A stretch of 64,000 nt of DNA from NCBI GenBank assembly GCA_043557195.1, contig CP121314.1, positions 4,030,001-4,094,000 on the forward strand, in the 5' to 3' direction. Positions 43,092 to 50,512 of this stretch are shown one piece after another. Positions within the stretch are counted from its first letter, which is position 1, and the number at the start of each line of letters is the position of its first letter. The translations under genes were made by a program, and so were the position numbers. The stretch comes from Jejuia sp043557195 (GTDB lineage Bacteria > Bacteroidota > Bacteroidia > Flavobacteriales > Flavobacteriaceae). The notes beneath the pieces were generated by a model. It did no database searches, was not told the origin of the DNA, and was given only the letters and a program-made list of their open reading frames with translations.

Positions 43092-43868
43092 CTATAAATA
43101 AACATTGGTGATTAACCTTGATACTGTAGGATGATCGCTTCCACCAGCAGGTTCTATCGTGATGTTTAAAGATGCAGCATTTTCAATATAGTTCATAGCT
43201 AATAATTGAGCATCTTTTTTAATCACTCCCATATCTATCATTTCACCATCAACATCTGCCCACATTTGGTAATCGTGCTCTGTATCCAATCTTGGTAATT
43301 CTGTAGTATTTACAACCACTTTTTTATCCTTATGATTCACATAACTCACGATTTTAGCATCAGGAGCAAGCGCATTACCATTAAGAATATATTGTTTCGT
43401 ATCAGCAGAATTTAAAACATCCAACCACACTGTAGCACTTTCCAAATTGGTTTTTAAGCCTTCAATATCATTAATTAAAATAGAATTATTCTCTTCTGCG
43501 ATTTGCAATTGTTGTCTGGTGTCATTTAGTTGCGAGTACATCCAAATACTACCAATCATTAAAACTGCTGCCATACTAGCGGCAATGGCTAAATATTTTT
43601 TTAATGAACTCGATTTAGGCAATGGCAGAACTTTAGTCTCAGCACCTTTTACACTAGCCATTAAACGTGCTTTAGTATCACTTGGGGGATTAATAGCATT
43701 ATCAAAAGCTATGGCTTCAAAATTAGATTCAACTATAATAAACCTAGCTTTTAATTCCTTATCCTCTGCCAATAAACGTTCTAGAATAAGCTCATCTTCA
43801 GAAGAGAGCTCTCCCAATACGTATTGTTCTATTATTCCATTTTCTAATATGTAGGCTTTGTCCATCAT
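43092..43868 (-). CDS. Anti-sigma factor, RskA-like
   Basis: The 258-residue protein has a cytosolic helical N-terminus (YVLGELSSEDELILERLLAEDKELKA), one membrane helix (LAIAASMAAVLMIGSIWMY, about residues 92-110), a short coiled coil and an extracytoplasmic RskA C-terminal domain (LPRLDTEHDYQMWADVDGEMIDMGVI and ITIEPAGGSDHPT). It holds the ECF sigma factor encoded upstream inactive at the membrane. The genes overlap by 4 bp. Confidence 0.9.
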   Translation of the reverse strand: MMDKAYILENGIIEQYVLGELSSEDELILERLLAEDKELKARFIIVESNFEAIAFDNAINPPSDTKARLMASVKGAETKVLPLPKSSSLKKYLAIAASMAAVLMIGSIWMYSQLNDTRQQLQIAEENNSILINDIEGLKTNLESATVWLDVLNSADTKQYILNGNALAPDAKIVSYVNHKDKKVVVNTTELPRLDTEHDYQMWADVDGEMIDMGVIKKDAQLLAMNYIENAASLNITIEPAGGSDHPTVSRLITNVYL

Positions 43869-44422
43869 CTTATCACTTCAATTAAAATCAACAACCATAC
43901 AATTACTTTATCATAACTTAATTTAAGTTTTTTTAAAGCTTGTTTTATATAAGATTTAAAGGTTCCTAAAGGCACATTCATTTCCTCATGGGCTTCTCTG
44001 TGTGTTAAACCATTAAAATACACCAACTCTAAAGCTTTTTTATGATGTGGTTCTAATTGATTTAAAAACCCCTTAAGCTGAAATGTATCCACTTCATCCT
44101 TAACTGTTTCGCTTTTATCTTTATATACACTTAAATCCTCGGTTTGGATGAGCTTTTTATTAACTCTTAAATAATTTAAGGTCTTATTCTTCGCTATTCT
44201 ATACGCCCAAGTATAAAACTTTCCTTTTTCAGGATTGTATTGATGTGCTTTTTCCCAAATAGCCAAAAACGTATCCTGTAAAATATTTTGCGCCTGTTGC
44301 TCATCTTTACACATTCTTATAATAACCCCATAAATAGCAGGTGCATAGGCATCATAGAGTTGGGATAGCGCAGCTTCGTCTTTGTTTTTAAGATTTGTAA
44401 TAAGTAGCTCGTCGTTACGCAT
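43865..44422 (-). CDS. ECF-type RNA polymerase sigma factor (SigK-like)
   Basis: The 185-residue protein has sigma region 2 (LSQLYDAYAPAIYGVIIRM, then FLAIWEKAHQYNPEKGKFYTWAYRIAKN) and region 4 (LEPHHKKALELVYFNGLTHREAHEEMNVPLGTFKSYIKQALKKLK). It directs transcription of a regulon controlled by the adjacent RskA-like anti-sigma factor. The start is the ATG at 44422. A TTG 17 codons upstream is less likely. The divergent fasciclin gene is a plausible target, because sigma-anti-sigma-fasciclin groups recur in bacteria. Confidence 0.9.
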   Translation of the reverse strand: MRNDELLITNLKNKDEAALSQLYDAYAPAIYGVIIRMCKDEQQAQNILQDTFLAIWEKAHQYNPEKGKFYTWAYRIAKNKTLNYLRVNKKLIQTEDLSVYKDKSETVKDEVDTFQLKGFLNQLEPHHKKALELVYFNGLTHREAHEEMNVPLGTFKSYIKQALKKLKLSYDKVIVWLLILIEVIR

Positions 44423-44495
44423 AAATGTTAAAGATTTCCCAAAAAACAGGAGAGGTTCATCCAGAGAAAACAAACCTGTGTAAATATAAATGAAA

Positions 44496-44533
44496 GCACT
44501 TCAAAAAACGAAAAAAGTGCAGTTAAGTTTAAC
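44496..44533. promoter_or_regulatory. Inverted repeats between the sigma factor and fasciclin genes
   Basis: GCACTT (44496-44501) pairs with AAGTGC (44515-44520), and it is followed at once by the dyad GTTAA-GT-TTAAC (44522-44533), 18 bp before the fasciclin ATG. The position suits an operator or an ECF-type promoter, but no direct evidence separates these. Confidence 0.3.
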
Positions 44534-44550
44534 CAAAAAATAAAATTATT

Positions 44551-45063
44551 ATGAAGAAGTTAGTTTTTATTTTAACTACAGTAGTTGCTTTAACAGCAAG
44601 TCAATTTGCAACTGCCCAAAAAACAATTGTAGATGTTGCTGTTGGAAATGAAGATTTCTCAACCCTAGTGGCAGCTTTAAAAGCAGCCGATTTAGTAGGT
44701 GCTTTACAAGGTGATGGTCCGTTTACCGTTTTTGCACCAAACAACAGTGCATTTGCAAAAATTGATTCCAATACTTTAAATTCTTTATTAAAGCCGGAAA
44801 ACAAAAAAGCATTAACCAATATCTTAACATACCATGTTGTATCTGGAAAGTTAGATGCTAAGGCTGTAGTTGCAGCATTAAAGAAAAATAAAGGTATGGT
44901 AACTTTAAAAGCTTTAAACGGACAAGAGCTAACCGTTAAGCAAAAAGATGGAAAAATATGGTTGAAAGACCAAAACGGAAATTACAGTGAGATAATTATG
45001 ACAGATGTGATGGGAAGTAATGGTGTTATTCATGTAATTGATTCGGTAGTGATGCCTAAGTAA
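44551..45063 (+). CDS. Secreted fasciclin-domain protein
   Basis: The 170-residue protein has a signal peptide (MKKLVFILTTVVALTASQFATAQ) and a single FAS1 domain: FSTLVAALKAADLVGALQG, the FTVFAPNNSAFAKI box H1, LTNILTYHVVSGKL and the C-terminal NGVIHVIDSVVMP box H2. It probably acts in adhesion or surface-matrix assembly. It is divergent from the ECF sigma operon and followed by a strong terminator. Confidence 0.92.
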   Translation: MKKLVFILTTVVALTASQFATAQKTIVDVAVGNEDFSTLVAALKAADLVGALQGDGPFTVFAPNNSAFAKIDSNTLNSLLKPENKKALTNILTYHVVSGKLDAKAVVAALKKNKGMVTLKALNGQELTVKQKDGKIWLKDQNGNYSEIIMTDVMGSNGVIHVIDSVVMPK

Positions 45064-45092
45064 TTTGGGAAAAACTGCTATGAAAAGGAAAG

Positions 45093-45119
45093 CGCTCTAT
45101 GAAAATAGAGCGTTTTTTT
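45093..45119 (+). terminator. Terminator after the fasciclin gene
   Basis: CGCTCTAT-GAAA-ATAGAGCG, an 8-bp perfect stem with a GAAA tetraloop, is followed by TTTTTTT. Confidence 0.88.
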
Positions 45120-45183
45120 GTTTAGCTGGACAATACATAGATGAGAATTTTTAAAATAAAAAGTGATACAGGTCCTGAAAATA

Positions 45184-45215
45184 AAAAACCACCTCATTTT
45201 CATAAGGTGGTTTTT
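45184..45215 (-). terminator. Terminator after the YceI gene
   Basis: AAAAACCACCT / AGGTGGTTTTT pairs as an 11-bp stem with a 10-nt loop. It lies 30 bp beyond the YceI stop on the minus strand and may also serve as a back-stop on the plus strand. Confidence 0.82.
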
Positions 45216-45244
45216 ACAATTATTTGAGTTAGTCACTCCTCGTT

Positions 45245-45901
45245 TTAAGCTTTTTTAGCGGTTACATTCACCTTTAGCTCTATATCATCGTTTATAAATT
45301 TGTCGCCTAAATTATCAAAAAATGATTTAGAACCGTATTGTACGTTCCATTTAGAGCGGTCAATTGTAAACGTTTCACTAGTTAACGTCATAGTATCTCC
45401 GTTTTCAGAAACTGTAACTGGAAAAGTTATGTTATTTTTTACATCTTTAAGTGTTAAGTTACCAGATAGCATAGTTTTTCCATCAGCTTCGCTAACTCCA
45501 GTAACTTCAAATGCAGCACTTGGAAATTTTTCAACATCAAAAAAGTCAGGACTCTTTAAATGACCAACTAATTTACCATTACCTTCTTTTTCAACAGGTA
45601 TATCCAATACTTTTATTGATGCCATATCTACTAAAAAAGACCCACTTTCAACTTTTCCATCGCTTACCTTAACAACTCCGGAGGATATTTGAATAATACC
45701 ATTATGTGTTCCCGTTGGCTTAAAGCCTTTCCATTCAATAGAAGATGCCTCTGTATCAGCAACATATTTTACAGCAGTAGCTTCTGCTTCAGCTGCTGCT
45801 TCAGCACCCGAGGTTTCGGCTTCTTTGGCTTTATCTTTACATCCTACAAGTGCAACAGCAAATGCGCTTACAAATAATATAATTTTAAAATTCATTTTCA
45901 T
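45245..45901 (-). CDS. YceI family lipoprotein
   Basis: The 218-residue protein has a lipoprotein signal (FVSAFAVALVGC), an Ala/Glu-rich linker and a YceI-like lipocalin-fold barrel (ASSIEWKGFKPTGTHNGIIQISSG, then LSGNLTLKDVKNNITFPVTV and the C-terminal ITIDRSKW-like stretch FTIDRSKWNVQYGS). YceI proteins bind polyisoprenoids or amphiphiles in the periplasm. The ligand here is unknown. It is a monocistronic minus-strand gene. Confidence 0.9.
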   Translation of the reverse strand: MKMNFKIILFVSAFAVALVGCKDKAKEAETSGAEAAAEAEATAVKYVADTEASSIEWKGFKPTGTHNGIIQISSGVVKVSDGKVESGSFLVDMASIKVLDIPVEKEGNGKLVGHLKSPDFFDVEKFPSAAFEVTGVSEADGKTMLSGNLTLKDVKNNITFPVTVSENGDTMTLTSETFTIDRSKWNVQYGSKSFFDNLGDKFINDDIELKVNVTAKKA

Positions 45902-46026
45902 AATAAATAGGTTTTAGTATTTAAGCCGCTAAAATAACAAAATTGTTTCACAGAATAAAAAAAAAGTTAAACAAAAATTTTATTGATTTTTTTCGTGACA
46001 ATATGGCATTTTAATAATAATGGCAG

Positions 46027-46034
46027 TACTTTTG
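46027..46034 (+). promoter_or_regulatory. Candidate -7 box (TACTTTTG) for grpE-dnaJ
   Basis: TACTTTTG matches TAnnTTTG, 36 bp before the grpE ATG. No HrcA/CIRCE inverted repeat is present, so heat-shock control of the CIRCE type is not indicated. Confidence 0.5.
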
Positions 46035-46070
46035 CCAACCGAAATACAGTAGCACTAATTGTATACAAAA

Positions 46071-46634
46071 ATGAGTAAAAAAAATAAAGCAAAAGATATA
46101 AAAGAAGAGCAAGCTAACGGTTTAGAAAAAGAGCCTGTAGCTGTTGAAGAACAACAAGAACAAGAGGTTGTTGAAGAACTATCAGCCGAGGAGAAACTGA
46201 AAGAAGAACTTCAAAATGAAAATGACAAATTTTTACGTTTATTTGCTGAGTTTGAAAACTACAAAAAACGTACTTCGAGAGAGCGTGTAGAATTGTTTAA
46301 AACTGCTGGAAAAGAGGTAATGATTGAGTTGTTGCCAGTTCTTGACGATTTTGAGCGTGCACTTTTACACATTGAAGAGGATAAAGAGGCTGAAGAATTG
46401 CGTAAAGGTGTATTACTGATTTATCAGAAGTTATTATCTACATTAGAAAAGAAAGGTTTATCAGTTTGTGAAGTAGCACAAGGCGATGCTTTTGATGCCG
46501 AAGTGCATACTGCAATTACGCAAATTCCTGCACCGAGCGAAGATCTTAAAGGAAAGATTGTTGATGTAGTTGAGAAAGGCTATAAATTGGGAGATACCAT
46601 TATTCGTTTCCCTAAAGTGGTTGTGGGTCAATAA
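46071..46634 (+). CDS. grpE: Nucleotide exchange factor GrpE
   Basis: The 187-residue protein has an acidic, Glu-rich N-terminal tail (to about residue 45), the long GrpE coiled coil (FLRLFAEFENYKKRTSRERVELFK) and a C-terminal beta domain with HTAITQIPAPSEDLKGKIVDVVEKGY split by normal GrpE spacing. It releases ADP from DnaK in the chaperone cycle. The ATG at 46071 is used; the frame extends four codons to a TTG. dnaJ starts 9 bp downstream, so the two form the expected operon. Confidence 0.94.
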   Translation: MSKKNKAKDIKEEQANGLEKEPVAVEEQQEQEVVEELSAEEKLKEELQNENDKFLRLFAEFENYKKRTSRERVELFKTAGKEVMIELLPVLDDFERALLHIEEDKEAEELRKGVLLIYQKLLSTLEKKGLSVCEVAQGDAFDAEVHTAITQIPAPSEDLKGKIVDVVEKGYKLGDTIIRFPKVVVGQ

Positions 46635-46643
46635 GAGAAAATT

Positions 46644-46865
46644 ATGGCAAAGAGAGATTACTACGAAGTTTTAGGAATTAACAAAGGGGCGAGTGCCAGT
46701 GAGATAAAAAAAGCTTACAGGAAAAAAGCAATTGAGTTTCACCCAGATAAAAACCCGGACGATAAAGACGCGGAGGAGAAATTTAAGGAAGCGGCTGAGG
46801 CATACGAAGTATTAAGTAATGCTGACAAGAAAGCACGTTACGACCAATTTGGTCATTATGGATGA
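46644..46865 (+). CDS. dnaJ: DnaJ N-terminal fragment (J domain)
   Basis: The 73-residue frame encodes a complete J domain (DYYEVLGINKGASASEIKKAYRKKA, the HPD motif, then EKFKEAAEAYEVLSNADKKARYDQFGH) and stops at TGA just after FGHYG. Normal DnaJ continues from FGH into a Gly/Phe-rich linker. Here the linker start is missing and the frame is lost. The downstream part of the protein resumes at an ATG at 46858 in the +1 frame, overlapping this stop (ATGgaTGA). As read, the cell would make a free J domain that could still stimulate the DnaK ATPase. Confidence 0.8.
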   Translation: MAKRDYYEVLGINKGASASEIKKAYRKKAIEFHPDKNPDDKDAEEKFKEAAEAYEVLSNADKKARYDQFGHYG

Positions 46866-47718
46866 TATCTTCAGTCAGTTCGGAGATATTTTCGGTGGTG
46901 CTTTTGGTGGCGGCGGTTTCTCTGGCTTTGGTGGTGGAGGTGGACAGCGTCGTATGAAAGGTAGTAACCTACGCATTCGTGTAAAGTTGACTTTAGAAGA
47001 AATTGCCAATGGTGTAGAAAAGAAAATTAAAGTAAAGCGTAAAGTTCAAGCACCAGGAACCACTTACAGAACCTGTTCTACATGCCAAGGTACTGGGCAA
47101 GTTACCAGAATAACGAATACGATATTAGGAAGAATGCAGACGTCTGCACCATGTAATGTTTGTGGTGGTGCAGGACAAACTATTGATAAAAAACCTGCTG
47201 ATGCTGATGCACAAGGTTTAAAAATAGCTGAGGAAACGGTATCTATTAAAATTCCGGCAGGTGTTGTAGATGGTATGCAGCTTAAAGTTTCTGGAAAAGG
47301 AAACGAAGCTCCTGGAAACGGTATTTCTGGAGATTTATTAGTAGCGATAGAAGAGATAGATCATGAACGTTTACAGCGTGAAGGCGATAATTTGCATTAC
47401 GATTTGTATGTGAGTTACCCTGAGGCAGTTTTAGGTACTTCTAAAGAGATTGATACAGTTACTGGTAAAGTGCGCATAAAGGTTGAAGCTGGAGTGCAAT
47501 CTGGTAAGATTTTACGCTTACGCGGAAAAGGGATTCCAAGTTTGAATGGCTATGGTAAAGGTGATTTACTAGTTCATGTTAATGTATGGACACCTAAAAC
47601 CCTGAACAAGCAGCAAAAAGAGTTTTTTGAAGAAATGCTAGGGGATGACCATTTTTCCCCAAAACCAGAAAGCTCAGATAAGTCCTTTTTTGAAAAAGTA
47701 AAAGACATGTTCTCTTAG
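46858..47718 (+). CDS. dnaJ: DnaJ C-terminal fragment (G/F, zinc-finger and substrate-binding domains)
   Basis: The 286-residue frame starts MDDIFSQFGDIFGGAFGGG, normally inside DnaJ, and carries a Gly/Phe-rich segment. Two CxxCxGxG modules follow (CSTCQGTG and CNVCGGAG, the short zinc-finger form usual in Flavobacteriaceae), then the C-terminal beta domains (IKIPAGVVDGMQLKVSGKG and GKILRLRGKGIP) and the typical end FFEKVKDMFS. Nothing else is missing. The ATG overlaps the TGA of the J-domain frame, so coupled translation of a split DnaJ is possible. A deletion or sequencing error in the Gly-rich DNA is equally possible. Confidence 0.8.
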   Translation: MDDIFSQFGDIFGGAFGGGGFSGFGGGGGQRRMKGSNLRIRVKLTLEEIANGVEKKIKVKRKVQAPGTTYRTCSTCQGTGQVTRITNTILGRMQTSAPCNVCGGAGQTIDKKPADADAQGLKIAEETVSIKIPAGVVDGMQLKVSGKGNEAPGNGISGDLLVAIEEIDHERLQREGDNLHYDLYVSYPEAVLGTSKEIDTVTGKVRIKVEAGVQSGKILRLRGKGIPSLNGYGKGDLLVHVNVWTPKTLNKQQKEFFEEMLGDDHFSPKPESSDKSFFEKVKDMFS

Positions 47719-47790
47719 TGAAACTCAAATTTAGAAAGCTATACAGCGCATCTAAATTTGTTAATTGAACTAATCCCGCCAAAGGCGGGA
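47716..47790. repeat. Structured repeat copy A
   Basis: It starts at the dnaJ stop codon (TAGTGAAACtCAAATTT). The stem CAAATTTAGA (47726-47735) pairs with TCTAAATTTG (47751-47760). It is followed by TTGAACTAATCCC and a second hairpin CCCGCC-AAA-GGCGGG. Copy B at 48050-48125 has the same flanks and order. The long stem differs between copies by three compensatory pairs. Confidence 0.7.
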
Positions 47791-47868
47791 TATTTATAAT
47801 AAAGCAATAATCTTTTTTATATTTTCGATAAACTATATGGAACATTGAAAATAATGTAACAGACAAAG

Positions 47869-47896
47869 AAATTCCGTAGTAAAACGGAATTTTTTT
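47869..47896 (+). terminator. Hairpin terminator downstream of dnaJ
   Basis: AAATTCCG-TAGTAAAA-CGGAATTT is followed by TTTT. It lies 150 bp past the dnaJ stop and is the first real terminator of the grpE-dnaJ transcript. Confidence 0.7.
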
Positions 47897-47922
47897 ATGT
47901 AGGGAACAACTTATCTTAATAG

Positions 47923-48050
47923 TTTTGCTATTAGTTAAGAAAAAAAAACTATCTTTGATTATCGCTAATTAACTTTAGTGATAATTTTTCTTTTTCATAG
48001 CAATTTTTTTCCCATCCTTAATTTCGATTGAGGGTGGGTTTTGTTTTTTT
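47923..48050 (+). ncRNA. Candidate small RNA gene: promoter, hairpin and terminator
   Basis: TTTTG (47923-47927) and TATCTTTG (47950-47957) are 22 bp apart, fitting the Bacteroidota TTTG-N19-23-TAnnTTTG promoter better than any other site in the window. A hairpin TTATCgCTAA / TTAGtGATAA follows at once. The region ends with a 12-bp stem CCCATCCTTAAT-TTCG-ATTGAGGGTGGG (48011-48038, one T-G and one G-T wobble) with a UUCG loop and a T run. A transcript of about 85 nt with two stems is predicted. It has no coding frame. A termination site inside the first stem's T run (47990s) is also possible. Confidence 0.55.
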
Positions 48051-48125
48051 AGTGAAACCCAAATTTGAGAAGTAAAAAAAACATACTCAAATTTGTTGGT
48101 TGAACTAATCCCTTCGTAGGGCAGA
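48050..48125. repeat. Structured repeat copy B
   Basis: TAGTGAAACCCAAATTTGAG opens the copy. The stem CAAATTTGAG (48060-48069) pairs with CTCAAATTTG (48086-48095), extended by AACC / GGTT across a two-base bulge. Then come TTGAACTAATCCC and a small CCCT-TCGT-AGGG hairpin. It begins at the end of the T run of the preceding small RNA terminator. Confidence 0.7.
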
Positions 48126-48256
48126 ATCATACGCTAAAACACTATAATCTCAATAGATTCCCTTGTCAATTCTTCCCAAAATATTTACACGATTTACATT
48201 TAAGGAACTCATATACATTTAATATCTTTACATCTCTTTTTAATTAAAAATTGTGA

Positions 48257-49192
48257 ATGGATAACCTATTAGAAGTAATTGGTGCAAGTAAGAAATTCGG
48301 AGAGTTTACCGCTTTAAATAACGTTTCTATTGCAGTACCAAAAGGCAGTATTTATGGCTTATTAGGACCAAATGGCGCTGGAAAAACAACTTTAATTCGA
48401 ATTATTAATCAAATAACATTACCAGATTCTGGCTCAGTAATTCTTGATGGTGAGCCTTTAAGAGCGTTGCACATAAAAGATATTGGCTATTTGCCTGAGG
48501 AACGTGGGTTGTATAAGTCTATGAAAGTAGGTGAACAAGCTTTGTATTTAGCCCAATTAAAAGGGTTGAGTAAATCGGTTGCGAAGGAACGCTTAAAATA
48601 TTGGTTTGAGCGTTTAGAAATTGGGGATTGGTGGAATAAAAAAATCCAAGAGCTTTCTAAAGGGATGGCTCAAAAAATACAATTTGTGGTAACTGTGCTA
48701 CATGAACCTAAATTGTTGATTTTTGATGAACCGTTTTCGGGATTCGACCCAATTAATGCGAATTTAATTAAAGATGAAATCTTAAGGCTTCGTGAAAATG
48801 GTGCGACGGTTATCTTTTCTACACACCGTATGGAATCGGTTGAAGAACTTTGTGATGATATTGCGCTTATTCATAAATCCAACAAAATTTTGGATGGTAA
48901 AATCTTAGATGTAAAACGTGCATACAAATCCAATACGTATGAGGTTGGTATCAACACATCAAATAACCCAGTCATAGAAAAAGAACTTTCTGACAAGTTT
49001 AAAGTGTCATCTGCAAGCTTCAAAACATTAAATGATGAGTTGAAATTAAACATACAACTTAATGAAAATCAAAGCCCTAATGACTTACTAGGTCATTTAA
49101 CTTCTAAAGGACAGGTATCTCATTTTGTAGAATTGATTCCAAGTGTAAACGATATTTTTATTCAAACAGTAACCGATAATAACCTTCAATAA
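48257..49192 (+). CDS. ABC transporter ATP-binding protein (ABC-2 export type)
   Basis: The 311-residue ATPase has the Walker A GPNGAGKTT, the signature LSKGMAQKI (a degenerate LSGGQ), the Walker B LLIFDEPFSGFD and the switch His in STHRME. A C-terminal DUF4162-like extension follows residue 220. It drives the permease encoded 3 bp downstream in the NatA/NatB manner. Together they probably export sodium, drugs or lipids, with specificity unknown. It is the first gene of a tight plus-strand operon. Confidence 0.9.
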   Translation: MDNLLEVIGASKKFGEFTALNNVSIAVPKGSIYGLLGPNGAGKTTLIRIINQITLPDSGSVILDGEPLRALHIKDIGYLPEERGLYKSMKVGEQALYLAQLKGLSKSVAKERLKYWFERLEIGDWWNKKIQELSKGMAQKIQFVVTVLHEPKLLIFDEPFSGFDPINANLIKDEILRLRENGATVIFSTHRMESVEELCDDIALIHKSNKILDGKILDVKRAYKSNTYEVGINTSNNPVIEKELSDKFKVSSASFKTLNDELKLNIQLNENQSPNDLLGHLTSKGQVSHFVELIPSVNDIFIQTVTDNNLQ

Positions 49193-49195
49193 ATT

Positions 49196-50509
49196 ATGAA
49201 TCATTTACCTCTAATTATAAAGCGTGAATATTTATCAAAGGTTAAGAATAAGTCATTCATCATCATGACGATTTTGAGTCCTATTATCATGATAGCATTC
49301 ATTAGCGTTGTAGCATATTTGTCTCAATTGAATAATGATAAAGTGCGTACCATTGCAATTTTAGATGAATCTGGAAAGGTTGCAGCTATTTTTGAAAACA
49401 CTGAAAACACAACTTACAACAAGTTAGATGGCATGTCACTTGAAGATGCAAAAACGCTTGTCACAGAAACTTCAGGGTATGGATTATTGCATATCCAGAA
49501 TAAAGAAAGTGTAGAAGGTATTTCAAAATCAATAAGATTTTATTCAGAAGAGTCTCCATCTTTAACGGTAATTTCTAATTTAGAAAATAAACTAGAACGA
49601 CGTTTAACCCTCATGAATTATAAAGATGTGGGTATAGACGTAGAAAAAATTGAGGCATCAAAAGTGAGAGTTGATATTTTTCAGGAAAATTTCGCTGGTG
49701 AAACATCTTCTAAGACAGATAGTGTTATAAAACTGATTTTCGGTGGAGCCGCAGGATACCTTCTTTTTATGTTCATCATTATTTATGGTAACATGATAAT
49801 GCGAAGCGTTATTGAAGAAAAAACTAGTAGAATAATTGAGGTAATTATATCATCTGTAAAACCAGTACAATTAATGCTCGGAAAAATTATTGGCACCTCA
49901 TTGGCTGGATTAACTCAATTTGCTATTTGGTTAATTTTGGGTAGTGTACTACTTATGGTTGTATCTGCTATTTTTGGTATTGATATGGCAGAAATGCAAA
50001 CGCCGCAACAGGCTGCTCTTCAACAAGCCATGGAAAATCCAGAGGTGAACGGTAAAATACAAGATATAATGCAAGGCTTTTTTAATTTGCCGCTTACCAA
50101 CTTAATTATAGCCTTTATTTTATTTTTTATAAGCGGATATTTATTGTACAGTTCTTTATATGCAGCTATTGGAGCTGCAGTAGACAATGAGACCGATACA
50201 CAACAATTTATGCTGCCTATTATTATTCCTCTAATTCTAGCGGTTTACATAGGTATTTTTACTGTGATTGAAGACCCACATGGAACAGTTTCAACAATAT
50301 TTTCGTTTATTCCATTTACGTCACCCGTAGTAATGCTAATGCGCATACCTTTTGGCGTGCCTATTTGGCAACAATTACTATCTTTAGCATTATTGATAGG
50401 CACTTTTATATTTACCGTTTGGATTGCAGCCAAAATATATAGAGTAGGTATTTTAATGTACGGCAAAAAACCTACTTATAAAGAGCTGATAAAGTGGATA
50501 AGATATTAA
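49196..50509 (+). CDS. ABC-2 type transporter permease (NatB-like)
   Basis: The 437-residue membrane protein has an N-terminal helix (IIMTILSPIIMIAFISVVAYL), a large extracytoplasmic domain and a C-terminal bundle of about five helices. The conserved MRSVIEEKTSRIIEVIISSVKP motif of NatB-type permeases is present. It forms the membrane half of the exporter with the preceding ATPase, and the following MscS gene starts 3 bp after its stop. Confidence 0.88.
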   Translation: MNHLPLIIKREYLSKVKNKSFIIMTILSPIIMIAFISVVAYLSQLNNDKVRTIAILDESGKVAAIFENTENTTYNKLDGMSLEDAKTLVTETSGYGLLHIQNKESVEGISKSIRFYSEESPSLTVISNLENKLERRLTLMNYKDVGIDVEKIEASKVRVDIFQENFAGETSSKTDSVIKLIFGGAAGYLLFMFIIIYGNMIMRSVIEEKTSRIIEVIISSVKPVQLMLGKIIGTSLAGLTQFAIWLILGSVLLMVVSAIFGIDMAEMQTPQQAALQQAMENPEVNGKIQDIMQGFFNLPLTNLIIAFILFFISGYLLYSSLYAAIGAAVDNETDTQQFMLPIIIPLILAVYIGIFTVIEDPHGTVSTIFSFIPFTSPVVMLMRIPFGVPIWQQLLSLALLIGTFIFTVWIAAKIYRVGILMYGKKPTYKELIKWIRY

Positions 50510-50512
50510 CCC

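Noticed and set aside
45921..46058. CIRCE heat-shock operator before grpE
   Set aside because: No TTAGCACTC-N9-GAGTGCTAA repeat is present.
47773..47790. CCCGCC-AAA-GGCGGG as the dnaJ terminator
   Set aside because: It has no T run; it is the second hairpin of repeat copy A. The first true terminator is at 47869-47896.
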